Part shown: positions 35,036 through 43,960 of the stretch, one piece after another
Layout: each line of letters begins with the position of its first letter
How positions within the stretch are numbered: position 1 is the first letter of the stretch
NCBI GenBank assembly: GCA_964352475.1
Contig: CAYGSL010000019.1
Span: forward strand, 14,241-78,240
Origin: JAUIET01 sp964352475
GTDB taxonomy: Bacteria; Pseudomonadota; Gammaproteobacteria; Pseudomonadales; JAUIET01
Length of the DNA stretch: 64,000 nt
Reading direction: 5' to 3'
Program-made: the position numbers and the translations under genes
The notes under the pieces: model-generated
What the model saw: only the letters and a program-made list of their open reading frames with translations
Told to the model about the DNA's origin: nothing
Databases searched by the model: none

Positions 35036-37912
35036 CTAGTCCTGGTATGCGCTGATGGGGGGGCAACTACACACCAAATTTCTGTCTCCAAACACATTGT
35101 CTACTCGTCCAACCGGCGAAAAATACTTATTGCTGCGCAGCGAGTCTAAAGGATACGCCGCCTGTTCGCGAGTGTAAGGATGTAGCCAATCTGCGCTGAG
35201 CAAATGCTCGGCGCTGTGCGGTGCGTTTACCAAAACATTATCGATTGCATCCGCTTGATCGTTTTCGATAGCACGAATTTCTTCACGAATACTGATCATT
35301 GCATCGCAGAAGCGATCCAGTTCAGCTAATGATTCACTTTCTGTGGGTTCAACCATCAATGTGCCGGCCACAGGAAACGACATTGTCGGTGCGTGAAAAC
35401 CGTAGTCAATCAAGCGTTTTGCCACGTCTTCCACGTCAATACCCGAACGCTCTTTCAGCGGGCGCAAATCAAGAATGCACTCATGCGCTACCAGACCGTG
35501 TTCACCAACATACAATATCGGATAATGCTCTTGTAAACGCTTAGCAATATAGTTTGCACTGAGCATGGCTACTTCTGTGGCTTGCCGCAGGCCGGTCGCA
35601 CCCATCATTGTCACGTACATCCAACTGATGGGAAGAATGCCGGCGCTGCCCCATGCCGCTGCAGAGACTGGCCCTGTATTGGAATAGTCTTCAGCCAAAT
35701 CTGCGTGGCCGGGCAGATGTGGAGCAAGATGTGAGCGTACCGCGACCGGACCAACGCCAGGGCCACCACCGCCGTGTGGTATGCAAAATGTTTTATGCAA
35801 GTTTAGATGAGAAACATCGCCACCAAACTCTCCGGGGTAACACACACCAACCATGGCGTTCAGGTTTGCGCCATCTATGTAGACTTGACCGCCGTACTGG
35901 TGCACTACCTCGCACACTTCGCGCACATGCGCTTCGAATACACCGTGTGTGGACGGGTAGGTGATCATTATTGCCGCTAGGGTATTGGCGTTTGCCTGTG
36001 CTTTTTCTTTCAGATCCGCAAGATCAACATTACCTTGCTCATCGCATTTCACCACCTGAATACTCATGCCGCACATTTGTGCGGAGGCCGGGTTGGTACC
36101 GTGTGCGGAACCGGGGATCAGACAGACCGAGCGCTGCGGTTCGCCATTGCTCTCATGGTAGGCTTTGATAGCCAGCAAACCCGCGTATTCGCCCTGAGAG
36201 CCAGCGTTAGGCTGCAGTGACACCGCGTCGTAACCCGTAACGGTGCACAGCTGTTTCTCAAGCTCGTCAATCATTTTTCGGTATCCAATTGTTTGCTCGC
36301 CGGGAGCAAATGGATGGATGCTGGCAAACTCAGGCCAGCTGATCGGAAACATTTCGCTGCTGGCATTCAGCTTCATTGTGCAAGAGCCGAGGGGAATCAT
36401 GGCGCGGTCAAGCGCGATGTCTTTGTCTGCCAGAGTGCGCAGGTAGCGCAGCATTTCTGTTTCAGTCTGGTGCTGCTTGAATACCGGGTGAGTCAGTATC
36501 TCGTCGCTGCGTAAAAATTCTTCCGGCAATGCGAGAGCCACGCTCTCGGCAACTGTATCAAAAGTTGCGTCGCTCACTCCAAACGCACGCCATACCGCTT
36601 CAACTTGCTCCGTGCCGCAGGTTTCGTCCAGTGACACACCAATGCAGTGCTCATCAATATGACGCAAATTAATACCAAGCGCTATCGCGCGCTGATGAAT
36701 CTCGGCCGCGTTTTCGGTACACGTCACACTGATAGTATCGAAGAAAGGCTCCGAGCTCGTGCGTGTAACGGCGTTACCCAAACCTGCTAGCAGCACCTGA
36801 GTAAGATAATGCGTACGGTGCGCAATTCGGCGCAGACCGTCCGCACCGTGGTACACCGCAAAACAAGAAGCCATGATCGCCAGCAGTGCTTGCGCGGTGC
36901 AGATGTTGCTGGTGGCTTTCTCGCGGCGTATGTGTTGCTCACGGGTTTGTAAGGCCAGTCGATACGCTTTGTTTCCGTGCTGGTCAACCGACACACCTAC
37001 GATGCGGCCCGGGAGTGAACGCTTGTGTTGTTCGCTGCAGGCCATATACGCTGCGTGTGGTCCACCAAAACCAAGCGGCACACCAAAGCGCTGAGTGTTG
37101 CCAACCGCTATGTCTGCACCCAGTTCCGCAGGGGATTTTAGTAGCGTCAAACTTAAAATATCGGCAGCCATCACCACCACAGCTTTCTGCGCATGGGCTG
37201 CTTCGATGCAGTCTTTAAATTGCCGTATTCCCCCATCAGCCCCAGGGTATTGCAAGAGCACGCCAAAAAATTCCTGATCAAGACTGTCTTTGTCGGGGTC
37301 ACCAATGATGAGCTCAATACCCAGGTGTTCTGCGCGCGTTTTTAGAACGGCGATGGTTTGCGGCAGGCATTGTTGGTCTATGAAGAAATTCGCACTCTTG
37401 CTTTTGCTAACCCGCTTGGCCAAGGTCATTGCTTCTGCAGCGGCCGTTGCTTCATCCAGCAAGGAGGCGTTAGCAATGCCCATACCGGTCAAATCGCAGA
37501 CCATGGTTTGGAAATTAAGCAGGGCCTCAAGTCGCCCTTGCGAGATCTCCGGCTGGTAAGGTGTGTACGAGGTATACCAGGCCGGGTTTTCCAGCACGTT
37601 TCTCAGAATCACACCCGGTGTGTGGCAATTGTAATAGCCCTGGCCTATCAAGGAATGCATTACGGTATTTTGTTCAGCATACGTTTTCAGTTTGCTCAGT
37701 GCCGCCTGTTCTGTCAGCGGCTCAGGCAAATCCAGCGGTCTTTCACTGCGTATCGAAGCCGGCACAATATGCGCGATGAGTTCGTTCATCGATTCGAAAC
37801 CAAGAACACTCAGCATTGCGGCCCGCTCGTTCTCAGTGGGGCCTATGTGTCGGTTGGCAAACTCTTCATCAAACGCCTTTAAAACCGGCGTTGCGGGCTG
37901 TGCGCTGTTCAT
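35036..37912 (-). CDS. gcvP: Glycine dehydrogenase (decarboxylating), P protein
   Basis: A full-length 958-residue PLP-dependent P protein. It decarboxylates glycine and passes the aminomethyl group to lipoyl-GcvH. Both homologous halves are present in one chain: N-terminal FANRHIGPTENERAAML and YTPYQPEISQGRLEALLNFQ; C-terminal NLHKTFCIPHGGGGPG with the PLP lysine. It is 18 bases after gcvT. No gcvH lies between or beside them, unlike the common T-H-P order. Confidence 0.96.
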   Translation of the reverse strand: MNSAQPATPVLKAFDEEFANRHIGPTENERAAMLSVLGFESMNELIAHIVPASIRSERPLDLPEPLTEQAALSKLKTYAEQNTVMHSLIGQGYYNCHTPGVILRNVLENPAWYTSYTPYQPEISQGRLEALLNFQTMVCDLTGMGIANASLLDEATAAAEAMTLAKRVSKSKSANFFIDQQCLPQTIAVLKTRAEHLGIELIIGDPDKDSLDQEFFGVLLQYPGADGGIRQFKDCIEAAHAQKAVVVMAADILSLTLLKSPAELGADIAVGNTQRFGVPLGFGGPHAAYMACSEQHKRSLPGRIVGVSVDQHGNKAYRLALQTREQHIRREKATSNICTAQALLAIMASCFAVYHGADGLRRIAHRTHYLTQVLLAGLGNAVTRTSSEPFFDTISVTCTENAAEIHQRAIALGINLRHIDEHCIGVSLDETCGTEQVEAVWRAFGVSDATFDTVAESVALALPEEFLRSDEILTHPVFKQHQTETEMLRYLRTLADKDIALDRAMIPLGSCTMKLNASSEMFPISWPEFASIHPFAPGEQTIGYRKMIDELEKQLCTVTGYDAVSLQPNAGSQGEYAGLLAIKAYHESNGEPQRSVCLIPGSAHGTNPASAQMCGMSIQVVKCDEQGNVDLADLKEKAQANANTLAAIMITYPSTHGVFEAHVREVCEVVHQYGGQVYIDGANLNAMVGVCYPGEFGGDVSHLNLHKTFCIPHGGGGPGVGPVAVRSHLAPHLPGHADLAEDYSNTGPVSAAAWGSAGILPISWMYVTMMGATGLRQATEVAMLSANYIAKRLQEHYPILYVGEHGLVAHECILDLRPLKERSGIDVEDVAKRLIDYGFHAPTMSFPVAGTLMVEPTESESLAELDRFCDAMISIREEIRAIENDQADAIDNVLVNAPHSAEHLLSADWLHPYTREQAAYPLDSLRSNKYFSPVGRVDNVFGDRNLVCSCPPISAYQD

Positions 37913-37930
37913 AAATATCCTTATAGAAGT

Positions 37931-39070
37931 TTATGGTCGATGGTATCTGTGTGGGGAAAACGGTAATGTTGTGACTTGAATGGGAATTCGCTTATTACGA
38001 ACCTGCGCAAATAACTCGGTGCCGGCGGCTTTAAATTCCGCATCAACATAGCCCATGGCAATGGGGTGATTGACACTCGGTCCGAAACCGCCGCTGGTGA
38101 TGTGGCCACAAGCATGGTCATCTGCTGTAAATATGGACGCACCTTCGCGTACCGGTGCTCTGCCAATAACATTTAAGCCCACTCTTTTCTGTTCAGTACC
38201 CTGTGCTATTTGCTGCAAAATAATATCTGCGCCCGGGAAGCCACCTTCTTTTTCGCCACCTGATCTGCGGCTTTTACTGATAGACCAGGTAAGCCCGGCT
38301 GAAACAGGGCTGGTGCTTGCATTTAAGTCATGGCCATACAAACACAATCCTGCTTCCAGGCGCAGTGAATCACGCGCGCCCAGGCCAATCGCCTCTACCG
38401 CCTCATTGGCTAGCAGCCGCCGCGCCAGCGAGTCAGCCGCTTCATTAGCAATTGAGATTTCGAAACCATCTTCGCCGGTGTAACCAGAGCGAGTAATAAA
38501 GCAATCGTGTTGGCCAAGCTTGGCCCAACAGCCATGCATAAAAGAAAGCTCCAAAACCTCAGGCGCAAGCGTTGCCAATACGTGCGCGGCCTGCGGTCCT
38601 TGCAAGGCCAGCAAAGCGTGACTGCCCAGTTCCACCAGCTCACAATCGCCGGGTACATGTTGTTGCACATGCTCAAAGTCCTGCTGCTTGCAGGCCGCAT
38701 TCACAACCAGAAAAAAACTGTCTGCTGCCCATCGGCAAACGATTAAGTCGTCGTCGATACCGCCTTGCATATTGGTGAACTGGGTGTAAGTTTGCTGGCC
38801 AATCGCTAACGCTTCAGCATCGATCGGTAGTAACTGCTCAAGAATGCTCACGGCGGATGGCCCGCGCAACACAAATTGACCCATATGAGAGACGTCAAAC
38901 AAGCCGGCCGCATCACGCGTATGCCTGTGTTCCTGCATGATGCCCGCGGGGAATTGCACCGGCATGTCGTAACCAGCAAACGGCACCATTTTGGCGCCTA
39001 GTTCAATATGCAGATTGTAGAGGGGAGTGCGCAGAGATTCTGCGCCGCCAGGGTGTTGGTGTTCAGACAT
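37931..39070 (-). CDS. gcvT: Aminomethyltransferase, T protein of glycine cleavage
   Basis: A 379-residue folate-dependent enzyme that releases ammonia from aminomethyl-GcvH and forms 5,10-methylene-THF. Family motifs are VPFAGYDMPVQFPAGIMQEH, GLFDVSHMGQF, GGIDDDLIV with the catalytic Asp, and RSGYTGEDGFEI. The ATG at 39070 is preferred to the TTG at 39076. It is the first gene of a gcvT-gcvP-avtA set. The leader to the divergent LysR gene is too short and has no sign of a glycine riboswitch. Confidence 0.94.
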   Translation of the reverse strand: MSEHQHPGGAESLRTPLYNLHIELGAKMVPFAGYDMPVQFPAGIMQEHRHTRDAAGLFDVSHMGQFVLRGPSAVSILEQLLPIDAEALAIGQQTYTQFTNMQGGIDDDLIVCRWAADSFFLVVNAACKQQDFEHVQQHVPGDCELVELGSHALLALQGPQAAHVLATLAPEVLELSFMHGCWAKLGQHDCFITRSGYTGEDGFEISIANEAADSLARRLLANEAVEAIGLGARDSLRLEAGLCLYGHDLNASTSPVSAGLTWSISKSRRSGGEKEGGFPGADIILQQIAQGTEQKRVGLNVIGRAPVREGASIFTADDHACGHITSGGFGPSVNHPIAMGYVDAEFKAAGTELFAQVRNKRIPIQVTTLPFSPHRYHRP

Positions 39071-39183
39071 GAGCAATACACCGAGTTGAAAGCCAAATTA
39101 TACGCCTGGATTATGAATTTGAGAAATTTATAGTTTCAATGAAATCATTTATAATTCTTATAGATGATAAATATGGATTCAAA

Positions 39184-40044
39184 GTGATTGCGCCAAATTT
39201 GCCTTTAGACGCCGTAAGGTCATTTGTGCACGTTGCCGAGACCGGCAGTGTTACCGCTGCAGGTGAGCGGCTCGGTCGCTCGCAACCGGCGATTAGCCTG
39301 CAACTAAAGAAATTGGAATCGTTATTGGACAGAAGTCTGTTTGTGCGCGACAACAAACAGCTTCGGCTGAATGAAGACGGGCGTGTGTTTCTTGATTACG
39401 CACTCCGTTTGCTGGCATTGAACGACGAGGTGCTTGGTCATTTTTTGTCACCCAGAATAGGCGGAACGGTTCGCTTTGGTATTCCCAGCGAATTCGCCAG
39501 CTCAATTCTGCCACGCCTTATAGGTCGCTTTCGCCGTGTTTATCCCGAAGTAACGCTGGAAGTTACGTCAGACCTTAGTCAAAACTTACTGCGTGGTTAT
39601 CGCCAGCAAGAGTTCGATATGATTCTTGCCCTACACGATGAACCCGGTTCAAGTCGTGCTCCGCTTTCTGCGCATGTGTACGATGATGAGCTGGTATGGG
39701 TGGGTTACTCTGATGTGCTGGATGAGCAAACCGCCATTCCACTAGTGGTGGCACCGAAAGGGTGCATTTATCGCAAGCGCATTGCCAGGGCGTTGGACCA
39801 TAGGGAGCACACCTGGAATATTGTGTATACCAATCCTGATGTAAGCGGCATCAAAACCGCCATTGAAGAACGCATTGGAATTACTGCCTTAGCAAGAAGT
39901 ACCGTACCGCCGGGCTTGCCCGTTCTAAGCAATACGGCATTGCCAGATCTTGGGTCGATTAGCGTGAGTATTTTGTATAAACGCAATGAGCGTAACTCTG
40001 CACTAATAAGACTGGAAGAAGAGGTGCGAAAGAGTTTGGCCTGA
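39184..40044 (+). CDS. LysR-family regulator divergent from gcvT
   Basis: A 286-residue LysR-type regulator. The N-terminal winged helix-turn-helix is FVHVAETGSVTAAGERLGRS then QPAISLQLKKLESLLDR. A substrate-binding domain follows with GTVRFGIPSEFASSILPRLI and YDDELVWVGYSD. I use GTG at 39184 because the family block begins just after it; the longer frame from ATG 39139 adds 15 residues coded by AT-rich promoter-like DNA. It probably controls the divergent gcvT operon and itself, sensing an unknown small molecule. Confidence 0.85.
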   Translation: MIAPNLPLDAVRSFVHVAETGSVTAAGERLGRSQPAISLQLKKLESLLDRSLFVRDNKQLRLNEDGRVFLDYALRLLALNDEVLGHFLSPRIGGTVRFGIPSEFASSILPRLIGRFRRVYPEVTLEVTSDLSQNLLRGYRQQEFDMILALHDEPGSSRAPLSAHVYDDELVWVGYSDVLDEQTAIPLVVAPKGCIYRKRIARALDHREHTWNIVYTNPDVSGIKTAIEERIGITALARSTVPPGLPVLSNTALPDLGSISVSILYKRNERNSALIRLEEEVRKSLA

Positions 40045-40073
40045 AAAAAGAAGCCCGTCGTAAAACGACGGGC
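40043..40073 (-). terminator. Rho-independent terminator of amt
   Basis: GCCCGTCG and CGACGGGC form a perfect 8-bp GC-rich stem with loop TAAAA (40053-40073). Read on the minus strand it is followed by TTCTTTTTTC, the U-run of an intrinsic terminator, 28 bases after the amt stop. It does not fit the plus-strand LysR gene as well. Confidence 0.8.
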
Positions 40074-40100
40074 AAGGTCAGAGAGGGTTAGGTTGTGAGC

Positions 40101-41363
40101 TTAATTGACAAATTCGGGATAGGCTTCGATGCCACATTCAGCAAGATCAACCCCAGTGTATTCTTCCTCTTCGCTAACGCGAATGCCCATAATCGTTTTG
40201 ATAATGAACCACACCGCAAAGCTGGCACCAAATACCCAGACAAAGATTGTGGCTGCACCAATCAACTGACCGCTGAAGCTAACGTCCCCATTGGTTAAAG
40301 GCACTGCGAGTAAGCCCCACAAGCCCACCGTGCCGTGCACCGAGATAGCGCCAACCGGGTCGTCTATACGCAGCTTGTCGAACATGAGAATGGAAAACAC
40401 CACAATCACACCACCCACTGCACCGATCATAGTGGCTGCCAGGGGCGAGGGTGTTGAAGGTTCTGCGGTAATTGCAACCAGCCCAGCCAGCGCACCGTTC
40501 AATGCCATTGTCAGATCGGCCTTACCGAACATGATTCTGGCAACCAACAAAGCAGCTATAAGGCCACCGGCAGCTGCCGTGTTGGTATTCAGGAATACCA
40601 TGGCAACCGAGTTGGCGTTGGCGATATCACCCAATTTGAGCACCGAACCACCGTTGAAACCAAACCAGCCCATCCACAAAATGAACATACCCAGCGTTGC
40701 TAATGGCATGTTGGCACCAGGAATAGGCTGCACCTCGCCATTGGGGCCGTATTTGCCTTTGCGAGCACCCAGCAAAATCACGCCAGCCAGCGCCGCGGCC
40801 GCACCGGCCATATGAACAATGCCCGAACCCGCAAAGTCTGAGAAGCCGAGGTCACCAAGAGTGTATAAGCCAAATACCGCGTTTCCACCCCAGGTCCAGC
40901 TACCTTCCAGTGGATAGATGATACCGGTCATAAACACCGCAAACACCAGGAATGCCCAAAGCTTCATCCGCTCGGCAACCGCACCGGATACAATCGACAT
41001 GGCCGTGGCAACGAAGACCACCTGGAAGAAGAAGTCTGACGCGCTTGAATACACGGCACCGCCACCGAAGCCTTCCTCAGCCGAGGAGGCCAGGGCGTCT
41101 TCTACCAAGGTGTCGCCGCCGGCGATGCCACTTAGAAAGTAATCACCGCCGTACATAATCGCGTAACCGCATATCATGTACATAAGGCAGGATATTGAAA
41201 ACAAGGCCACGTTTTTGGTTAAAATTTCGGTGGTGTTTTTGGTTCGCACCAAACCCGCCTCCAGCATCGCAAAGCCCGCGGCCATCCACATGACCAGTGC
41301 CCCACACACCAGGAAGTAGAAAGTGTCCATTGCGTACTGCAACTCGTAAATATGGTTTTCCAT
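40101..41363 (-). CDS. amt: Ammonium transporter
   Basis: A 420-residue Amt/MEP/Rh channel with 11 predicted membrane helices. Landmarks are MWMAAGFAMLEAGLVRTKNT, the pore His in GSGIVHMAGAAAALAG and the second pore His in AISVHGTVGLWGLLAVPL. It conducts ammonium across the inner membrane under nitrogen shortage. There is no glnK next to it, but a good sigma-54 promoter precedes it (see 41411-41427), consistent with NtrC control. Confidence 0.95.
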   Translation of the reverse strand: MENHIYELQYAMDTFYFLVCGALVMWMAAGFAMLEAGLVRTKNTTEILTKNVALFSISCLMYMICGYAIMYGGDYFLSGIAGGDTLVEDALASSAEEGFGGGAVYSSASDFFFQVVFVATAMSIVSGAVAERMKLWAFLVFAVFMTGIIYPLEGSWTWGGNAVFGLYTLGDLGFSDFAGSGIVHMAGAAAALAGVILLGARKGKYGPNGEVQPIPGANMPLATLGMFILWMGWFGFNGGSVLKLGDIANANSVAMVFLNTNTAAAGGLIAALLVARIMFGKADLTMALNGALAGLVAITAEPSTPSPLAATMIGAVGGVIVVFSILMFDKLRIDDPVGAISVHGTVGLWGLLAVPLTNGDVSFSGQLIGAATIFVWVFGASFAVWFIIKTIMGIRVSEEEEYTGVDLAECGIEAYPEFVN

Positions 41364-41410
41364 TCAAATCTCCGAAAACGGCAAGCCGTGATGTTTGTTT
41401 GCCTAGGAAT

Positions 41411-41427
41411 AGCAGCATCTGTGCCAA
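41411..41427 (-). promoter_or_regulatory. Sigma-54 promoter of amt
   Basis: On the minus strand TTGGCACAGATGCTGCT matches the -24/-12 consensus TGGCACG-N4-TTGCW, with GG and GC 10 bases apart and two mismatches. Transcription would start near 41400, leaving a leader of about 37 bases before the amt ATG. Confidence 0.65.
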
Positions 41428-41555
41428 CAATGAAAATGCCTGCTACAACGAGGGTTTAGCGCGGTTTGGTGGTGTGGTTTCGTGCTTTACACAAGCGTTT
41501 TTGCGCAGTGGATGCGCCAAAATAGGGAAGTGCTCGCACCAAAAGAACCCGATGG

Positions 41556-41569
41556 TGCACACGGGTGCA
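41556..41569 (-). promoter_or_regulatory. NtrC-like dyad upstream of amt
   Basis: TGCAC-ACGG-GTGCA is a perfect dyad of NtrC-type half-sites (GCAC/GTGC), about 135 bases upstream of the sigma-54 element. The spacer is 4 rather than the usual 7, and more GCACC/GGTGC half-sites lie at 41536-41559. A fair enhancer candidate but not a consensus site. Confidence 0.35.
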
Positions 41570-41613
41570 TCATTGCCACTGGTTCTATTCACGAACAATA
41601 TAAGCTGTCGAAA

Positions 41614-41642
41614 TTGACAGGCAGAGCTGTGCTCCGTAGAAT
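41614..41642 (+). promoter_or_regulatory. Promoter of tRNA-Ala
   Basis: TTGACA (41614-41619), 17-base spacer, TAGAAT (41637-41642): a near-consensus sigma-70 promoter ending 16 bases before the tRNA. The GC-rich stretch just after the -10 box (CCCTCGCC) is typical of growth-rate and ppGpp-controlled stable RNA promoters. Confidence 0.75.
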
Positions 41643-41658
41643 CCCTCGCCTCAAATAT

Positions 41659-41734
41659 GGGGCCTTAGCTCAGCTGGGAGAGCGCAACACTGGCAGTGTT
41701 GAGGTCAGCGGTTCGATCCCGCTAGGCTCCACCA
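41659..41734 (+). tRNA. tRNA-Ala, anticodon GGC
   Basis: A 76-base tRNA with encoded CCA. The acceptor stem is GGGGCCT/AGGCTCC with the G3-U70 pair that identifies alanine tRNAs. The anticodon stem CAACA/TGTTG frames loop CTGGCAG with anticodon GGC, reading GCC and GCU. The T arm has GTTCGATCC. Single gene, not part of an rRNA operon here. Confidence 0.97.
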
Positions 41735-41972
41735 TTTATTCTCAATACCCAACAATAAATTTCCCCAGAGACACCAGGTCTACTTCACCTTCAGTCCGTC
41801 TGGTAAAGTGCTAGTGTACTGCGGCGCTCTCTTATTACTCCTCCAATTCAGTTGTAACAAATGGCAAAATTAGACTTGGGCGAGGGACTATAGGACGCAA
41901 GCTGCCCAATAGGTCGCGTCGAAGGCACGGCGCTTTGCCACCGGCAAGCACCGCTTAACTAAGAGACTATTT

Positions 41973-43928
41973 ATGTCACTCCTTTGGGAACCATCAAAAG
42001 AACGCATTGAATCGGCGCAAATCACACGCTTTGCCCGTTATGTGGAAGCACACCACCCGGAATTAGCGCTCTCGGATTATGAGGCTCTGTACCAATGGTC
42101 GATTACTGCCCCCGCGTTGTTCTGGCAGGCCGTGTGGGATTTTTGCGAGGTGAAATCCTCTGTTAGAAGCAAGGAGGTGCTGCTTAACGGCGGCAAGATG
42201 CCCGGAGCCCAGTGGTTTCCGCAAGCAAGGCTCAACTTTGCTGAAAACCTGCTGCAAAGGCGTGACGACGCCACGGCGCTGGTGTCCTTGCTGGAAAATG
42301 GCTCACGCTCAACACTGAGCTATGCCCTGCTGTACCAGCAGGTAGCGCAGCTAGCGGCAGCGCTGCGGGAAACAGGTGTTCAACCGGGCGATAGAGTGGC
42401 AGGCTTTATGCCCAATATCTCGGAAACCATTGTGGCGATGCTGGCATCCGCGAGCTTGGGTGCGGTGTGGACTTCCTGCTCGCCGGATTTCGGCTTTCAA
42501 GGGGTTATGGATCGCTTTGGCCAGGCCCAGCCGAAAGTGTTGTTTGCAACCGATGGCTATTACTACAACGGCAAGTCGCACAATACGCTTGCGAAAGTGA
42601 GCGAGATTTCGGCCAGCATCACCAGCCTGGCACAAGTGATCGTAGTACCAGTGCTGGCTGGGTCACCCGATTTAAGTGACATCAGTCATGCCGTCAATTA
42701 TTCAGAACTCTTGAACCAGTACCCCGAATACAAAGAGGTGGAGTTTACCCAGCTGCCGTTTGATCACCCTCTGTACATTATGTATTCCTCAGGCACCACA
42801 GGCGTACCAAAGTGCATTGTGCATGGCGCCGGGGGCACCTTACTGCAACATTTGAAAGAACATCGTTTGCACTGTGATATAGGCCCAGCCGACGTGTTTT
42901 TCTATTTCACCACTTGTGGCTGGATGATGTGGAATTGGCTGGTGTCGGGTCTGGCCAGCGGCGCTACTCTGGTACTCTATGATGGCTCGCCGTTTGCAGA
43001 AAAAGGGCAGCTGCTACTGGATGCGATCGATCGCGAGCAAATTTCAGTATTCGGTACCAGCGCCAAATTTATCGCCGCACTTGAGAAAGAAGGCATCAAG
43101 CCGAAAGATAGTCACGACCTTGGCAGTTTGAAGGCCATCTTGTCTACCGGGTCGCCATTGTCTCACGAGAGCTTTGAATACGTTTATCGTGACTTCAAAT
43201 CTGAACTCTGTCTGTCATCCATCGCAGGAGGCACGGATATTGTCTCGTGCTTTGTAGGGGGCTGCCCAACGCTTCCCGTGTATACCGGCGAGATTCAATG
43301 CAGGGGCCTAGGGATGGCGGTTGAATTTTGGGACGAAGACGGCAATGCATTAACACAGGGCAAGGGTGAGCTGGTGTGTGTTAAACCCTTTCCCTGTATG
43401 CCGATCGGATTCTGGAATGATGAAGACGGCAGCAAGTATCACGATGCCTACTTTGATCAGTATGACGATATCTGGTGCCACGGTGACTACGGCGAACTGA
43501 CACAACACGGAGGCGTTATCATTCATGGCCGCTCAGATGCCGTATTAAATCCAGGTGGCGTGCGCATAGGCACGGCCGAAATCTACCGCCAGGTGGAAAA
43601 GCTGGACCAGATTGTAGAGAGTATCGTAATTGGCCAGGAATGGGGCGACGACGTTCGCGTGGTGCTATTTATAGTGTTGCGCGAAGGTCTTGTGCTTGAT
43701 GAGTCTTTGCAAGACGAAATACGGCTAGTCATTCGCAAAAACACCACACCCAGGCATGTGCCCGAGAAGATCATTGCGGTGGCTGATATTCCACGTACCC
43801 TGAGTGGGAAAATTGTTGAGTTGGCTGTGCGCAACGTGGTGCATGGCAGACCGGTTAAGAATACAGATGCTTTGGCAAACCCAGCGGCATTGAGTTTGTA
43901 TCAAAACCTGAACGAGTTGCAGCAGTAG
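41973..43928 (+). CDS. Acetoacetate-CoA ligase
   Basis: A 651-residue acyl-CoA synthetase of the ANL superfamily that activates acetoacetate with ATP. The AMP-binding loop is MYSSGTTGVPKCIVHGAGG, followed by the AACS-type block FYFTTCGWMMWNWLVSGLA and ending in the C-terminal lysine motif PRTLSGKIVE. The length and N-terminus (LLWEPSKERIESAQITRFAR) match acetoacetyl-CoA synthetases. It probably feeds ketone bodies or PHB breakdown products to the thiolase. A quinone oxidoreductase gene follows by 32 bases. Confidence 0.93.
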   Translation: MSLLWEPSKERIESAQITRFARYVEAHHPELALSDYEALYQWSITAPALFWQAVWDFCEVKSSVRSKEVLLNGGKMPGAQWFPQARLNFAENLLQRRDDATALVSLLENGSRSTLSYALLYQQVAQLAAALRETGVQPGDRVAGFMPNISETIVAMLASASLGAVWTSCSPDFGFQGVMDRFGQAQPKVLFATDGYYYNGKSHNTLAKVSEISASITSLAQVIVVPVLAGSPDLSDISHAVNYSELLNQYPEYKEVEFTQLPFDHPLYIMYSSGTTGVPKCIVHGAGGTLLQHLKEHRLHCDIGPADVFFYFTTCGWMMWNWLVSGLASGATLVLYDGSPFAEKGQLLLDAIDREQISVFGTSAKFIAALEKEGIKPKDSHDLGSLKAILSTGSPLSHESFEYVYRDFKSELCLSSIAGGTDIVSCFVGGCPTLPVYTGEIQCRGLGMAVEFWDEDGNALTQGKGELVCVKPFPCMPIGFWNDEDGSKYHDAYFDQYDDIWCHGDYGELTQHGGVIIHGRSDAVLNPGGVRIGTAEIYRQVEKLDQIVESIVIGQEWGDDVRVVLFIVLREGLVLDESLQDEIRLVIRKNTTPRHVPEKIIAVADIPRTLSGKIVELAVRNVVHGRPVKNTDALANPAALSLYQNLNELQQ

Positions 43929-43960
43929 GCTGATAAACATCATAAGCGGAGTAAAAAACC

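Noticed and set aside
39070..39184. Glycine riboswitch ahead of gcvT
   Set aside because: The leader is short and AT-rich with no tandem aptamer-like structure; a typical riboswitch would not fit.
41482..41814. 110-codon plus-strand frame over the tRNA-Ala promoter and gene
   Set aside because: It crosses a clear promoter and tRNA; the peptide has no recognisable pattern.
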